DNA of 64,000 bases. It comes from Eledone cirrhosa (lineage: Eukaryota > Mollusca > Cephalopoda > Octopoda > Eledonidae). A program made the position numbers and the translations under genes. The notes beneath the pieces were generated by a model that worked only from the letters and a program-made list of their open reading frames with translations, made no database searches and was not told the origin of the DNA. Below are positions 10,301 through 20,912 of the stretch, in pieces. Position 1 is the first letter of the stretch, and each line of letters opens with the position of its first letter. The DNA is taken from the NCBI GenBank assembly GCA_964016885.1, contig OZ024743.1, positions 178,950,888-179,014,887 on the forward strand, written 5' to 3'.

Positions 10301-13300
10301 GTGTTGTCAGTGGTGTGGTTGTTGGTGTTGTCAGTGGTGTGGTTGTTGGTGTTGTCAGTGGTGTGGTTGTTGGTGTTGACAGTGGTGTGGTTGTTGGTGT
10401 TGTCAGTGGTGTGGTTGTTGGTGTTGTCAGTGGTGTGGTTGTTGGTGTTGTCAGTGGTGTGGTTGTTGGTGTTGTCAGTGGTGTGGTTGTTGGTGTTGTC
10501 AGTGGTGTGGTTGTTGGTGTTGTCAGTGGTGTGGTTGTTGGTGTTGACAGTGGTGTGGTTGTTGGTGTTGTCAGTGGTGTGGTTGTTGGTGTTGTCAGTG
10601 GTGTGGTTGTTGGTGTTGTCAGTGGTGTGGTTGTTGGTGTTGACAGTGGTGTGGTTGTTGGTGTTGTCAGTGGTGTGGTTGTTGGTGTTGTCAGTGGTGT
10701 GGTTGTTGGTGTTGTCAGTGGTGTGGTTGTTGGTGTTGTCAGTGGTGTGGTTGTTGGTGTTGTCAGTGGTGTGGTTGTTGGTGTTGACAGTGGTGTGGTT
10801 GTTGGTGTTGTCTGTGGTGTGGTTGTTGGTGTTGTCTGTGGTGTGGTTGTTGGTGTTGTCAGTGGTGTGGTTGTTGGTGTTGTCTGTGGTGTGGTTGTTG
10901 GTGTTGTCAGTGGTGTGGTTGTTGATGTTGTCAGTGGTGTGGTTGTTGGTGTTGACAGTGGTGTGGTTGTTGGTGTTGTCTGTGGTGTGGTTGTTGGTGT
11001 TGTCAGTAGAGTGGTTGTTGGTGTTGTCAGTAGTGTGGTTGTTGGTGTTGTCAGTAGTGTGGTTGTTGGTGTTGTCAGTGGTGTTGTTGTTGGTGTTGTC
11101 AGTAGTGTGGTTGTTGGTGTTGTCAGTGGTGTGGTTGTTGGATTTGTCAGTGGTGTGGTTGTTGGTGTTGGCAGTGGTGTTGTTGTTGGTGTTGTCAGTA
11201 GTGTGGTTGTTGGTGATGTCAGTCGTGTGGTTGTTGGTGTTGTCAGTGGTGTGGTTGTTGGTGTTGTCTGTGGTGTGGTTGTTGGTGTTGTCAGTAGTGT
11301 GGTTGTTGGTGTTGTCAGTGGTGTGGTTGTTGGTGTTGTCAGTGGTGTGGTTGTTGGTGTTGTCAGTAGTGTGGTTGTTGGTGTTTTCAGTAGTGTGGTT
11401 GTTGGTGTTGTCAGTGGTGTGGTTGTTGGTGTTGTCAGTGGTGTGGTTGTTGGATTTGTCAGTGGTGTGGTTGTTGGTGTTGGCAGTGGTTTTGTTGTTG
11501 GTGTTGTCAGTGGTGTGGTTGTTGGATTTGTCAGTGGTGTGGTTGTTGGTGTTGGCAGTGGTTTTGTTGTTGGTGTTGTCAGTGGTGTGGTTGTTGGTGT
11601 TGTCAGTAGTGTGGTTGTTGGTGTTGGCAGTGGTGTGGTTGTTGGATTTGTCAGTGGTGTGGTTGTTGGTGTTGTCAGTGGTGTGGTTGTTGGTGTTGTC
11701 TGTGGTGTGGTTGTTGCTGTTGTCAGTGGTGTGGTTGTTGGTGTTGTCAGTAGTGTGGTTGTTGGTGTTGTCAGTGGTGTGGTTGTTGGTGTTGTCACTG
11801 GTGTGGTTGTTGTCAGTGGTGTGGTTGTTGGTGTTGTCTGTTTTGTGGTTGTTGGTGTTGGCAGTGGTGTGGTTGTTGGTGTTGTCTGTTTTGTGGTTGT
11901 TGGTGTTGTCAGTGGTGTGGTTGTTGGTGTTGTCACTGGTGTGGTTGTTGGTGTTGTCAGTGGTGTGGTTGTTGGTGTTGTCAGTGGTGTGGTTGTTGGT
12001 GTTGTCTGTTTTGTGGTTGTTGGTGTTGTCAGTGGTGTGGTTGTTGGTGTTGTCACTGGTGTGGTTGTTGGTGTTGTCAGTGGTGTGGTTGTTGGTGTTG
12101 TCACTGGTGTGGTTGTTGGTGTTGTCAGTGGTGTGGTTGTTGGTGTTGTCAGTGGTGTGGTTGTTGGTGTTGTCAGTTGTGTGGTTGTTGGTGTTGTCAG
12201 TGGTGTGGTTGTTGGTGTTGTCACTGGTGTGGTTGTTGTCAGTGGTGTGGTTGTTGGTGTTGTCAGTGGTGTGGTTGTTGGTGTTGTCTGTTTTGTGGTT
12301 GTTGGTGTTGGCAGTGGTGTGGTTGTTGGTGTTGTCTGTTTTGTGGTTGTTGGTGTTGTCAGTGGTGTGGTTGTTGGTGTTGTCACTGGTGTGGTTGTTG
12401 TCAGTAGTGTGGATGTTGGTGTTGTCAGTGGTGTGGTTGTTGGTGTTGTCTGTTTTGTGGTTGTTGGTGTTGTCAGTGGTGTGGTTGTTGGTGTTGTCTG
12501 TTTTGTGGTTGTTGGTGTTGTCAGTGGTGTGGTTGTTGGTGTTGTCACTGGTGTGGTTGTTGGTGTTGTCAGTGGTGTGGTTGTTGGTGTTGTCAGTGGT
12601 GTGGTTGTTGGTGTTGTCTGTTTTGTGGTTGTTGGTGTTGTCTGTGGTGTGGTTGTTGGTGTTGTCAGTAGTGTGGTTGTTGGTGTTGTCAGTGGTGTGG
12701 CTGTTGGTGTTGTCAGTAGTGTGGTTGTTGGTGTTGTCTGTTTTGTGGTTGTTGGTGTTGTCAGTGGTGTGGTTGTTGGTGTTGTCTGTTTTGTGGTTGT
12801 TGGTGTTGTCTGTTTTGTGTTTGTTGGTGTTGTCTGTGGTGTGGTTGTTGGTGTTGTCAGTGGTGCGGTTGTTGTTGTTGTCTGTGGTGTGATTGTTGGT
12901 GTTGTCAGTAGTGTGGTTGTTGGTGTTGTCAGTGGTGTGGTTGTTGGTGTTGTCAGTGGTGTGGTTGTTGGTGTTGTCTGTTTTGTGGTTGTTGGTGTTG
13001 TCAGTGGTGTGGTTGTTGGTGTTGTCTGTTTTGTGGTTGTTGGTGTTGTCTGTTTTGTGTTTGTTGGTGTTGTCTGTGGTGTGGTTGTTGGTGTTGTCAG
13101 TGGTGCGGTTGTTGTTGTTGTCTGTGGTGTGATTGTTGGTGTTGTCAGTAGTGTGGTTGTTGGTGTTGTCAGTGGTGTGGTTGTTGGTGTTGTCAGTGGT
13201 GTGGTTGTTGGTGTTGTCAGTGGTGTGGTTGTTGGTGTTGTCTGTTTTGTGGTTGTTGGTGTTGTCTGTGGTGTGGTTGTTGGTGTTGTCTGTGGTGTGG

Positions 13301-14428
13301 TTGTTGGTGTTGTAAGTGGTGTGGTTGTTGGTGTTGTCAGTAGTGTGGTTGTTGGTGTTGTCAGTAGTGTGGTTGTTGGTGTTGTCTGTTTTGTGGTTGT
13401 TGGTGTTGTCTGTGGTGTGGTTGTTGGTGTTGTCAGTGGTGTGGTTGTTGGTGTTGTCAGTAGTGTGGTTGTTGGTGTTGTTGGTAGTGTGGTTGTTGGT
13501 GTTGTCAGTGGTGTGGTTGTTGGTGTTGTCTGTTTTGTGGTTGTTGGTATTGTCAGTGGTGTGGCTGTTGGTGTTGTCAGTAGTGTGGTTGTTGGTGTTG
13601 TCAGTGGTGTGGTTGTTGGTGTTGTCTGTGGTGTGGTTGTTGGTGATGTCAGTAGTGTGGTTGTTGGTGTTGTCAGTGGTGTGGTTGTTGGTGTTGTCAG
13701 TAGTGTGGTTGTTGGTGTTGACAGTGGTGTGGTTGTTGGTGTTGTCTGTGGTGTGGTTGTTGGTGTTGTCAGTAGTGTGGCTGTTGGTGTTGTCAATGGT
13801 GTGGTTGTTGGTGTTGTCAGTGGTGTGGTTGTTGGTGTTGTCAGTGGTGTGGTTGTTGGTGTTGACAGTGGTGTGGTTGTTGGTGTTGTCAGTGGTGTGG
13901 CTGTTGGTGTTGTCTGTGGTGTGGTTGTTGGTGTTGTCAGAGGTGTGGTTGTTGGTGTTGTCAATGGTGTGGTTGTTGGTGTTGTCAGTGGTGTGGTTGT
14001 TGGTGTTGTCAGTGGTGTGGTTGTTGGTGTTGACAGTGGTGTGGTTGTTGGTGTTGTCAGTGGTGTGGCTGTTGGTGTTGTCAATGGTGTGGTTGTTGGT
14101 GTTGTCAGTGGTGTGGTTGTTGGTGTTGTCAGTGGTGTGGTTGTTGGTGTTGACAGGTGTGTGGTTGTTGGTGTTGTCAGTGGTGTGGCTGTTGGTGTTG
14201 TCTGTGGTGTGGTTGTTGGTGTTGTCAGTGGTGTGGTTGTTGGTGTTGTCAGTGGTGTGGCTGTTGGTGTTGTCTGTGGTGTGGTTGTTGGTGTTGTCAG
14301 TGGTGTGGTTGTTGGTGTTGTCAGTAGTGTGGTTGTTGGTGTTGTCAGTGGTGTGGTTGTTGGTGTTGACAGTAGTGTGGTTGTTTGTGTTGTCAGTAGT
14401 GTGGCTGTTGGTGTTGTCAGTGGTGTGG
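7321..14428. repeat. Higher-order repeat, full copy 1 (7,108 bp)
   Basis: Runs between two identical 23-bp marker units. Order of sub-blocks: a 660-bp block alternating CAGTGG and CAGTAG units, ending at a second 23-bp unit (AGTGGGTTG at 7984-7992); a block marked by TTGACAG units (about 8720-10990); a GATTTGTCAG and TTGGCAG block (about 11110-11660); a CACTGG/TCTGTTTTG block with 18-bp units at 11813, 12239 and 12401; and a tail with GACAG and GGCTG units. From AGTGGG to AGTGGG of the next copy is 6556 bp, which equals 274 units minus 20 bp. That 20 bp is fully explained by two 1-bp and three 6-bp deletions. The tail shares GGTGATGTCAGTAG (about 6536/13644) and GTCAGAGG (about 6828/13936) with the block to its left. 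Confidence 0.93.
8723..9519. repeat. Nested HOR of 96-bp and 168-bp blocks (copy 1)
   Basis: TTGACAG units (T8 to A) recur at spacings 96, 168, 168, 96, 168, 96 bp, that is blocks of 4 and 7 units. The GTCTGTGG unit follows each TTGACAG unit directly. The identical spacing series occurs at 15279-16075 in copy 2 and at 22195-22991 in copy 3. This is therefore a third level of order inside the 7-kb repeat. Confidence 0.9.
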
Positions 14429-17400
14429 ATGTTGTGTTGTCAGTGGTGTGGTTGTTGCTGTTGTCAGTAGTGTGGTTGTTGGTGTTGTCAGTGGTGTGGT
14501 TGTTGGTGTTGTCAGTAGTGTGGTTGTTGGTGTTGTCAGTAGTGGGTTGTTGGTGTTGTCTGTGGTGTGGTTGTTGGTGTTGTCTGTAGTGTGGTTGTTG
14601 GTGTTTTCAGTAGTGTGGTTGTTGGTGTTGTCAGTAGTGTGGTTGTTGGTGTTGTCAGTAGTGTGGTTGTTGGTGTTGTCAGTGGTGTTGTTGTTGGTGT
14701 TGTCAGTAGTGTGGTTGTTGGTGTTGTCAGTAGTGTGGTTGTTGGTGTTGACAGTGGTGTGGTTGTTGGTGTTGTCAGTGGTGTGGCTGTTGGTGTTGTC
14801 AGTGGTGTGGTTGTTGGTGTTGTCAGTAGTGTGGTTGTTGGTGTTGTCAGTGGTGTGGCTGTTGGTGTTGTCAGTAGTGTGGTTGTTGGTGTTGTCAGTG
14901 GTGTGGTTGTTGGTGTTGTCTGTGGTGTGGTTGTTGGTGTTATCTGTGGTGTGGTTGTTGGTGTTGTCAGTGGTGTGGTTGTTGGTGTTGTCTGTGGTGT
15001 GGTTGTTGGTGTTGTCAGTGGTGTGGTTGTTGGTGTTGACAGTGGTGTGATTGTTGGTGTTGTCTGTGGTGTGGTTGTTGGTGTTGTCAGTGGTGTGGTT
15101 GTTGGTGTTGTCAGTGGTGTGGTTGTTGGTGTTGTCAGTGGTGTGGATGTTGGTGTTGTCAGTAGTGTGGTTGTTGGTGTTGTCAGTGGTGTGGTTGTTG
15201 GTGTTGTCTGTGGTGTGGTTGTTGGTGTTGTCAGTGGTGTGGTTGTTGGTGTTGTCAGTGGTGTGGTTGTTGGTGTTGACAGTGGTGTGGTTGTTGGTGT
15301 TGTCTGTGGTGTGGTTGTTGGTGTTGTCAGTGGTGTGGTTGTTGGTGTTGTCAGTGGTGTGGTTGTTGGTGTTGACAGTGGTGTGGTTGTTGGTGTTGTC
15401 TGTGGTGTGGTTGTTGGTGTTGTCAGTGGTGTGGTTGTTGGTGTTGTCAGTGGTGTGGTTGTTGGTGTTGTCTGTGGTGTGGTTGTTGGTGTTGTCAGTG
15501 GTGTGGTTGTTGGTGTTGTCAGTGGTGTGGTTGTTGGTGTTGACAGTGGTGTGGTTGTTGGTGTTGTCTGTGGTGTGGTTGTTGGTGTTGTCAGTGGTGT
15601 GGTTGTTGGTGTTGTCAGTGGTGTGGTTGTTGGTGTTGTCTGTGGTGTGGTTGTTGGTGTTGTCAGTGGTGTGGTTGTTGGTGTTGTCAGTGGTGTGGTT
15701 GTTGGTGTTGACAGTGGTGTGGTTGTTGGTGTTGTCTGTGGTGTGGTTGTTGGTGTTGTCAGTGGTGTGGTTGTTGGTGTTGTCAGTGGTGTGGTTGTTG
15801 GTGTTGACAGTGGTGTGGTTGTTGGTGTTGTCTGTGGTGTGGTTGTTGGTGTTGTCAGTGGTGTGGTTGTTGGTGTTGTCAGTGGTGTGGTTGTTGGTGT
15901 TGTCTGTGGTGTGGTTGTTGGTGTTGTCAGTGGTGTGGTTGTTGGTGTTGTCAGTGGTGTGGTTGTTGGTGTTGACAGTGGTGTGGTTGTTGGTGTTGTC
16001 TGTGGTGTGGTTGTTGGTGTTGTCAGTGGTGTGGTTGTTGGTGTTGTCAGTGGTGTGGTTGTTGGTGTTGACAGTGGTGTGGTTGTTGGTGTTGTCTGTG
16101 GTGTGGCTGTTGGTGTTGTCAGTGGTGTGGTTGTTGGTGTTGTCTGTGGTGTGGTTGTTGGTGTTGTCAGTGGTGTGGTTGTTGGTGTTGTCTGTGGTGT
16201 GGTTGTTGGTGTTGTCAGTGGTGTGGTTGTTGATGTTGTCAGTGGTGTGGTTGTTGGTGTTGACAGTGGTGTGGTTGTTGGTGTTGTCAGTGGTGTGGTT
16301 GTTGGTGTTGACAGTGGTGTGGTTGTTGGTGTTGTCTGTGGTGTGGTTGTTGGTGTTGTCTGTGGTGTGGTTGTTGGTGTTGTCAGTGGTGTGGTTGTTG
16401 GTGTTGACAGTGGTGTGGTTGTTGGTGTTGTCAGTGGTGTGGTTGTTGGTGTTGTCAGTGGTGTGGTTGTTGGTGTTGTCAGTGGTGTGGTTGTTGGTGT
16501 TGACAGTGGTGTGGTTGTTGGTGTTGTCAGTGGTGTGGTTGTTGGTGTTGTCAGTGGTGTGGTTGTTGGTGTTGTCAGTGGTGTGGTTGTTGGTGTTGTC
16601 AGTGGTGTGGTTGTTGGTGTTGTCAGTGGTGTGGTTGTTGGTGTTGTCAGTGGTGTGGTTGTTGGTGTTGACAGTGGTGTGGTTGTTGGTGTTGTCAGTG
16701 GTGTGGTTGTTGGTGTTGTCAGTGGTGTGGTTGTTGGTGTTGTCAGTGTTGTGGTTGTTGGTGTTGTCAGTGGTGTGGTTGTTGGTGTTGTCAGTGGTGT
16801 GGTTGTTGGTGTTGTCAGTGGTGTGGTTGTTGGTGTTGACAGTGGTGTGGTTGTTGGTGTTGTCAGTGGTGTGGTTGTTGGTGTTGTCAGTGGTGTGGTT
16901 GTTGGTGTTGTCAGTGGTGTGGTTGTTGGTGTTGTCAGTGGTGTGGTTGTTGGTGTTGACAGTGGTGTGGTTGTTGGTGTTGTCAGTGGTGTGGTTGTTG
17001 GTGTTGACAGTGGTGTGGTTGTTGGTGTTGTCAGTGGTGTGGTTGTTGGTGTTGTCAGTGGTGTGGTTGTTGGTGTTGTCAGTGGTGTGGTTGTTGGTGT
17101 TGACAGTGGTGTGGTTGTTGGTGTTGTCAGTGGTGTGGTTGTTGGTGTTGTCAGTGGTGTGGTTGTTGGTGTTGTCAGTGGTGTGGTTGTTGGTGTTGTC
17201 AGTGGTGTGGTTGTTGGTGTTGTCAGTGGTGTGGTTGTTGGTGTTGACAGTGGTGTGGTTGTTGGTGTTGTCTGTGGTGTGGTTGTTGGTGTTGTCTGTG
17301 GTGTGGTTGTTGGTGTTGTCAGTGGTGTGGTTGTTGGTGTTGTCTGTGGTGTGGTTGTTGGTGTTGTCAGTGGTGTGGTTGTTGATGTTGTCAGTGGTGT

Positions 17401-20400
17401 GGTTGTTGGTGTTGACAGTGGTGTGGTTGTTGGTGTTGTCTGTGGTGTGGTTGTTGGTGTTGTCAGTAGAGTGGTTGTTGGTGTTGTCAGTAGTGTGGTT
17501 GTTGGTGTTGTCAGTAGTGTGGTTGTTGGTGTTGTCAGTGGTGTTGTTGTTGGTGTTGTCAGTAGTGTGGTTGTTGGTGTTGTCAGTGGTGTGGTTGTTG
17601 GATTTGTCAGTGGTGTGGTTGTTGGTGTTGGCAGTGGTGTTGTTGTTGGTGTTGTCAGTAGTGTGGTTGTTGGTGATGTCAGTCGTGTGGTTGTTGGTGT
17701 TGTCAGTGGTGTGGTTGTTGGTGTTGTCTGTGGTGTGGTTGTTGGTGTTGTCAGTAGTGTGGTTGTTGGTGTTGTCAGTGGTGTGGTTGTTGGTGTTGTC
17801 AGTGGTGTGGTTGTTGGTGTTGTCAGTAGTGTGGTTGTTGGTGTTTTCAGTAGTGTGGTTGTTGGTGTTGTCAGTGGTGTGGTTGTTGGTGTTGTCAGTG
17901 GTGTGGTTGTTGGATTTGTCAGTGGTGTGGTTGTTGGTGTTGGCAGTGGTTTTGTTGTTGGTGTTGTCAGTGGTGTGGTTGTTGGATTTGTCAGTGGTGT
18001 GGTTGTTGGTGTTGGCAGTGGTTTTGTTGTTGGTGTTGTCAGTGGTGTGGTTGTTGGTGTTGTCAGTAGTGTGGTTGTTGGTGTTGGCAGTGGTGTGGTT
18101 GTTGGATTTGTCAGTGGTGTGGTTGTTGGTGTTGTCAGTGGTGTGGTTGTTGGTGTTGTCTGTGGTGTGGTTGTTGCTGTTGTCAGTGGTGTGGTTGTTG
18201 GTGTTGTCAGTAGTGTGGTTGTTGGTGTTGTCAGTGGTGTGGTTGTTGGTGTTGTCACTGGTGTGGTTGTTGTCAGTGGTGTGGTTGTTGGTGTTGTCAG
18301 TGGTGTGGTTGTTGGTGTTGTCTGTTTTGTGGTTGTTGGTGTTGGCAGTGGTGTGGTTGTTGGTGTTGTCTGTTTTGTGGTTGTTGGTGTTGTCAGTGGT
18401 GTGGTTGTTGGTGTTGTCACTGGTGTGGTTGTTGGTGATGTCAGTGGTGTGGTTGTTGGTGTTGTCAGTGGTGTGGTTGTTGGTGTTGTCTGTTTTGTGG
18501 TTGTTGGTGTTGTCAGTGGTGTGGTTGTTGGTGTTGTCACTGGTGTGGTTGTTGGTGTTGTCAGTGGTGTGGTTGTTGGTGTTGTCACTGGTGTGGTTGT
18601 TGGTGTTGTCAGTGGTGTGGTTGTTGGTGTTGTCAGTGGTGTGGTTGTTGGTGTTGTCAGTTGTGTGGTTGTTGGTGTTGTCAGTGGTGTGGTTGTTGGT
18701 GTTGTCACTGGTGTGGTTGTTGTCAGTGGTGTGGTTGTTGGTGTTGTCAGTGGTGTGGTTGTTGGTGTTGTCTGTTTTGTGGTTGTTGGTGTTGGCAGTG
18801 GTGTGGTTGTTGGTGTTGTCTGTTTTGTGGTTGTTGGTGTTGTCAGTGGTGTGGTTGTTGGTGTTGTCACTGGTGTGGTTGTTGTCAGTAGTGTGGATGT
18901 TGGTGTTGTCAGTGGTGTGGTTGTTGGTGTTGTCTGTTTTGTGGTTGTTGGTGTTGTCAGTGGTGTGGTTGTTGGTGTTGTCTGTTTTGTGGTTGTTGGT
19001 GTTGTCAGTGGTGTGGTTGTTGGTGTTGTCACTGGTGTGGTTGTTGGTGTTGTCAGTGGTGTGGTTGTTGGTGTTGTCAGTGGTGTGGTTGTTGGTGTTG
19101 TCTGTTTTGTGGTTGTTGGTGTTGTCTGTGGTGTGGTTGTTGGTGTTGTCAGTAGTGTGGTTGTTGGTGTTGTCAGTGGTGTGGCTGTTGGTGTTGTCAG
19201 TAGTGTGGTTGTTGGTGTTGTCTGTTTTGTGGTTGTTGGTGTTGTCAGTGGTGTGGTTGTTGGTGTTGTCTGTTTTGTGGTTGTTGGTGTTGTCTGTTTT
19301 GTGTTTGTTGGTGTTGTCTGTGGTGTGGTTGTTGGTGTTGTCAGTGGTGCGGTTGTTGTTGTTGTCTGTGGTGTGATTGTTGGTGTTGTCAGTAGTGTGG
19401 TTGTTGGTGTTGTCAGTGGTGTGGTTGTTGGTGTTGTCAGTGGTGTGGTTGTTGGTGTTGTCTGTTTTGTGGTTGTTGGTGTTGTCAGTGGTGTGGTTGT
19501 TGGTGTTGTCTGTTTTGTGGTTGTTGGTGTTGTCTGTTTTGTGTTTGTTGGTGTTGTCTGTGGTGTGGTTGTTGGTGTTGTCAGTGGTGCGGTTGTTGTT
19601 GTTGTCTGTGGTGTGATTGTTGGTGTTGTCAGTAGTGTGGTTGTTGGTGTTGTCAGTGGTGTGGTTGTTGGTGTTGTCAGTGGTGTGGTTGTTGGTGTTG
19701 TCAGTGGTGTGGTTGTTGGTGTTGTCTGTTTTGTGGTTGTTGGTGTTGTCTGTGGTGTGGTTGTTGGTGTTGTCTGTGGTGTGGTTGTTGGTGTTGTAAG
19801 TGGTGTGGTTGTTGGTGTTGTCAGTAGTGTGGTTGTTGGTGTTGTCAGTAGTGTGGTTGTTGGTGTTGTCTGTTTTGTGGTTGTTGGTGTTGTCTGTGGT
19901 GTGGTTGTTGGTGTTGTCAGTGGTGTGGTTGTTGGTGTTGTCAGTAGTGTGGTTGTTGGTGTTGTTGGTAGTGTGGTTGTTGGTGTTGTCAGTGGTGTGG
20001 TTGTTGGTGTTGTCTGTTTTGTGGTTGTTGGTATTGTCAGTGGTGTGGCTGTTGGTGTTGTCAGTAGTGTGGTTGTTGGTGTTGTCAGTGGTGTGGTTGT
20101 TGGTGTTGTCTGTGGTGTGGTTGTTGGTGTTGTCAGTAGTGTGGTTGTTGGTGTTGTCAGTGGTGTGGTTGTTGGTGTTGTCAGTAGTGTGGTTGTTGGT
20201 GTTGACAGTGGTGTGGTTGTTGGTGTTGTCTGTGGTGTGGTTGTTGGTGTTGTCAGTAGTGTGGCTGTTGGTGTTGTCAATGGTGTGGTTGTTGGTGTTG
20301 TCAGTGGTGTGGTTGTTGGTGTTGTCAGTGGTGTGGTTGTTGGTGTTGACAGTGGTGTGGTTGTTGGTGTTGTCAGTGGTGTGGCTGTTGGTGTTGTCTG

Positions 20401-20912
20401 TGGTGTGGTTGTTGGTGTTGTCAGTGGTGTGGTTGTTGGTGTTGTCAATGGTGTGGTTGTTGGTGTTGTCAGTGGTGTGGTTGTTGGTGTTGTCAGTGGT
20501 GTGGTTGTTGGTGTTGACAGTGGTGTGGTTGTTGGTGTTGTCAGTGGTGTGGCTGTTGGTGTTGTCAATGGTGTGGTTGTTGGTGTTGTCAGTGGTGTGG
20601 TTGTTGGTGTTGTCAGTGGTGTGGTTGTTGGTGTTGACAGGTGTGTGGTTGTTGGTGTTGTCAGTGGTGTGGCTGTTGGTGTTGTCTGTGGTGTGGTTGT
20701 TGGTGTTGTCAGTGGTGTGGTTGTTGGTGTTGTCAGTGGTGTGGCTGTTGGTGTTGTCTGTGGTGTGGTTGTTGGTGTTGTCAGTGGTGTGGTTGTTGGT
20801 GTTGTCAGTAGTGTGGTTGTTGGTGTTGTCAGTGGTGTGGTTGTTGGTGTTGACAGTAGTGTGGTTGTTTGTGTTGTCAGTAGTGTGGCTGTTGGTGTTG
20901 TCAGTGGTGTGG
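14429..20912. repeat. Higher-order repeat, copy 2 (6,484 bp)
   Basis: Same sub-block order as 7321-14428. The distance from the left 23-bp marker to the AGTGGG marker is only 108 bp, against 660 bp in copies 1 and 3, so exactly 23 units (552 bp) are absent. The rest is shorter by 72 bp (3 units). These two differences add up exactly to the 624-bp length difference. 18-bp units are at 18273, 18723 and 18885. The tail from 18897 is again exactly 2016 bp, but lacks the GGTGATGTCAGTAG and GTCAGAGG variants shared by the two blocks to the left. From AGTGGG here to AGTGGG in the next copy is 7036 bp, or 294 units minus the same 20 bp. Confidence 0.93.
15279..16075. repeat. Nested HOR of 96-bp and 168-bp blocks (copy 2)
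   Basis: Same TTGACAG spacing series (96, 168, 168, 96, 168, 96) as in copy 1, offset by 6556 bp. Confidence 0.9.

Noticed and set aside
7321..20912. Large HORs as a pure assembly artefact
   Set aside because: Copies differ by private substitutions and by whole-unit indels (552 bp, 72 bp), which simple duplication by an assembler would not create; exact array length still needs read support.
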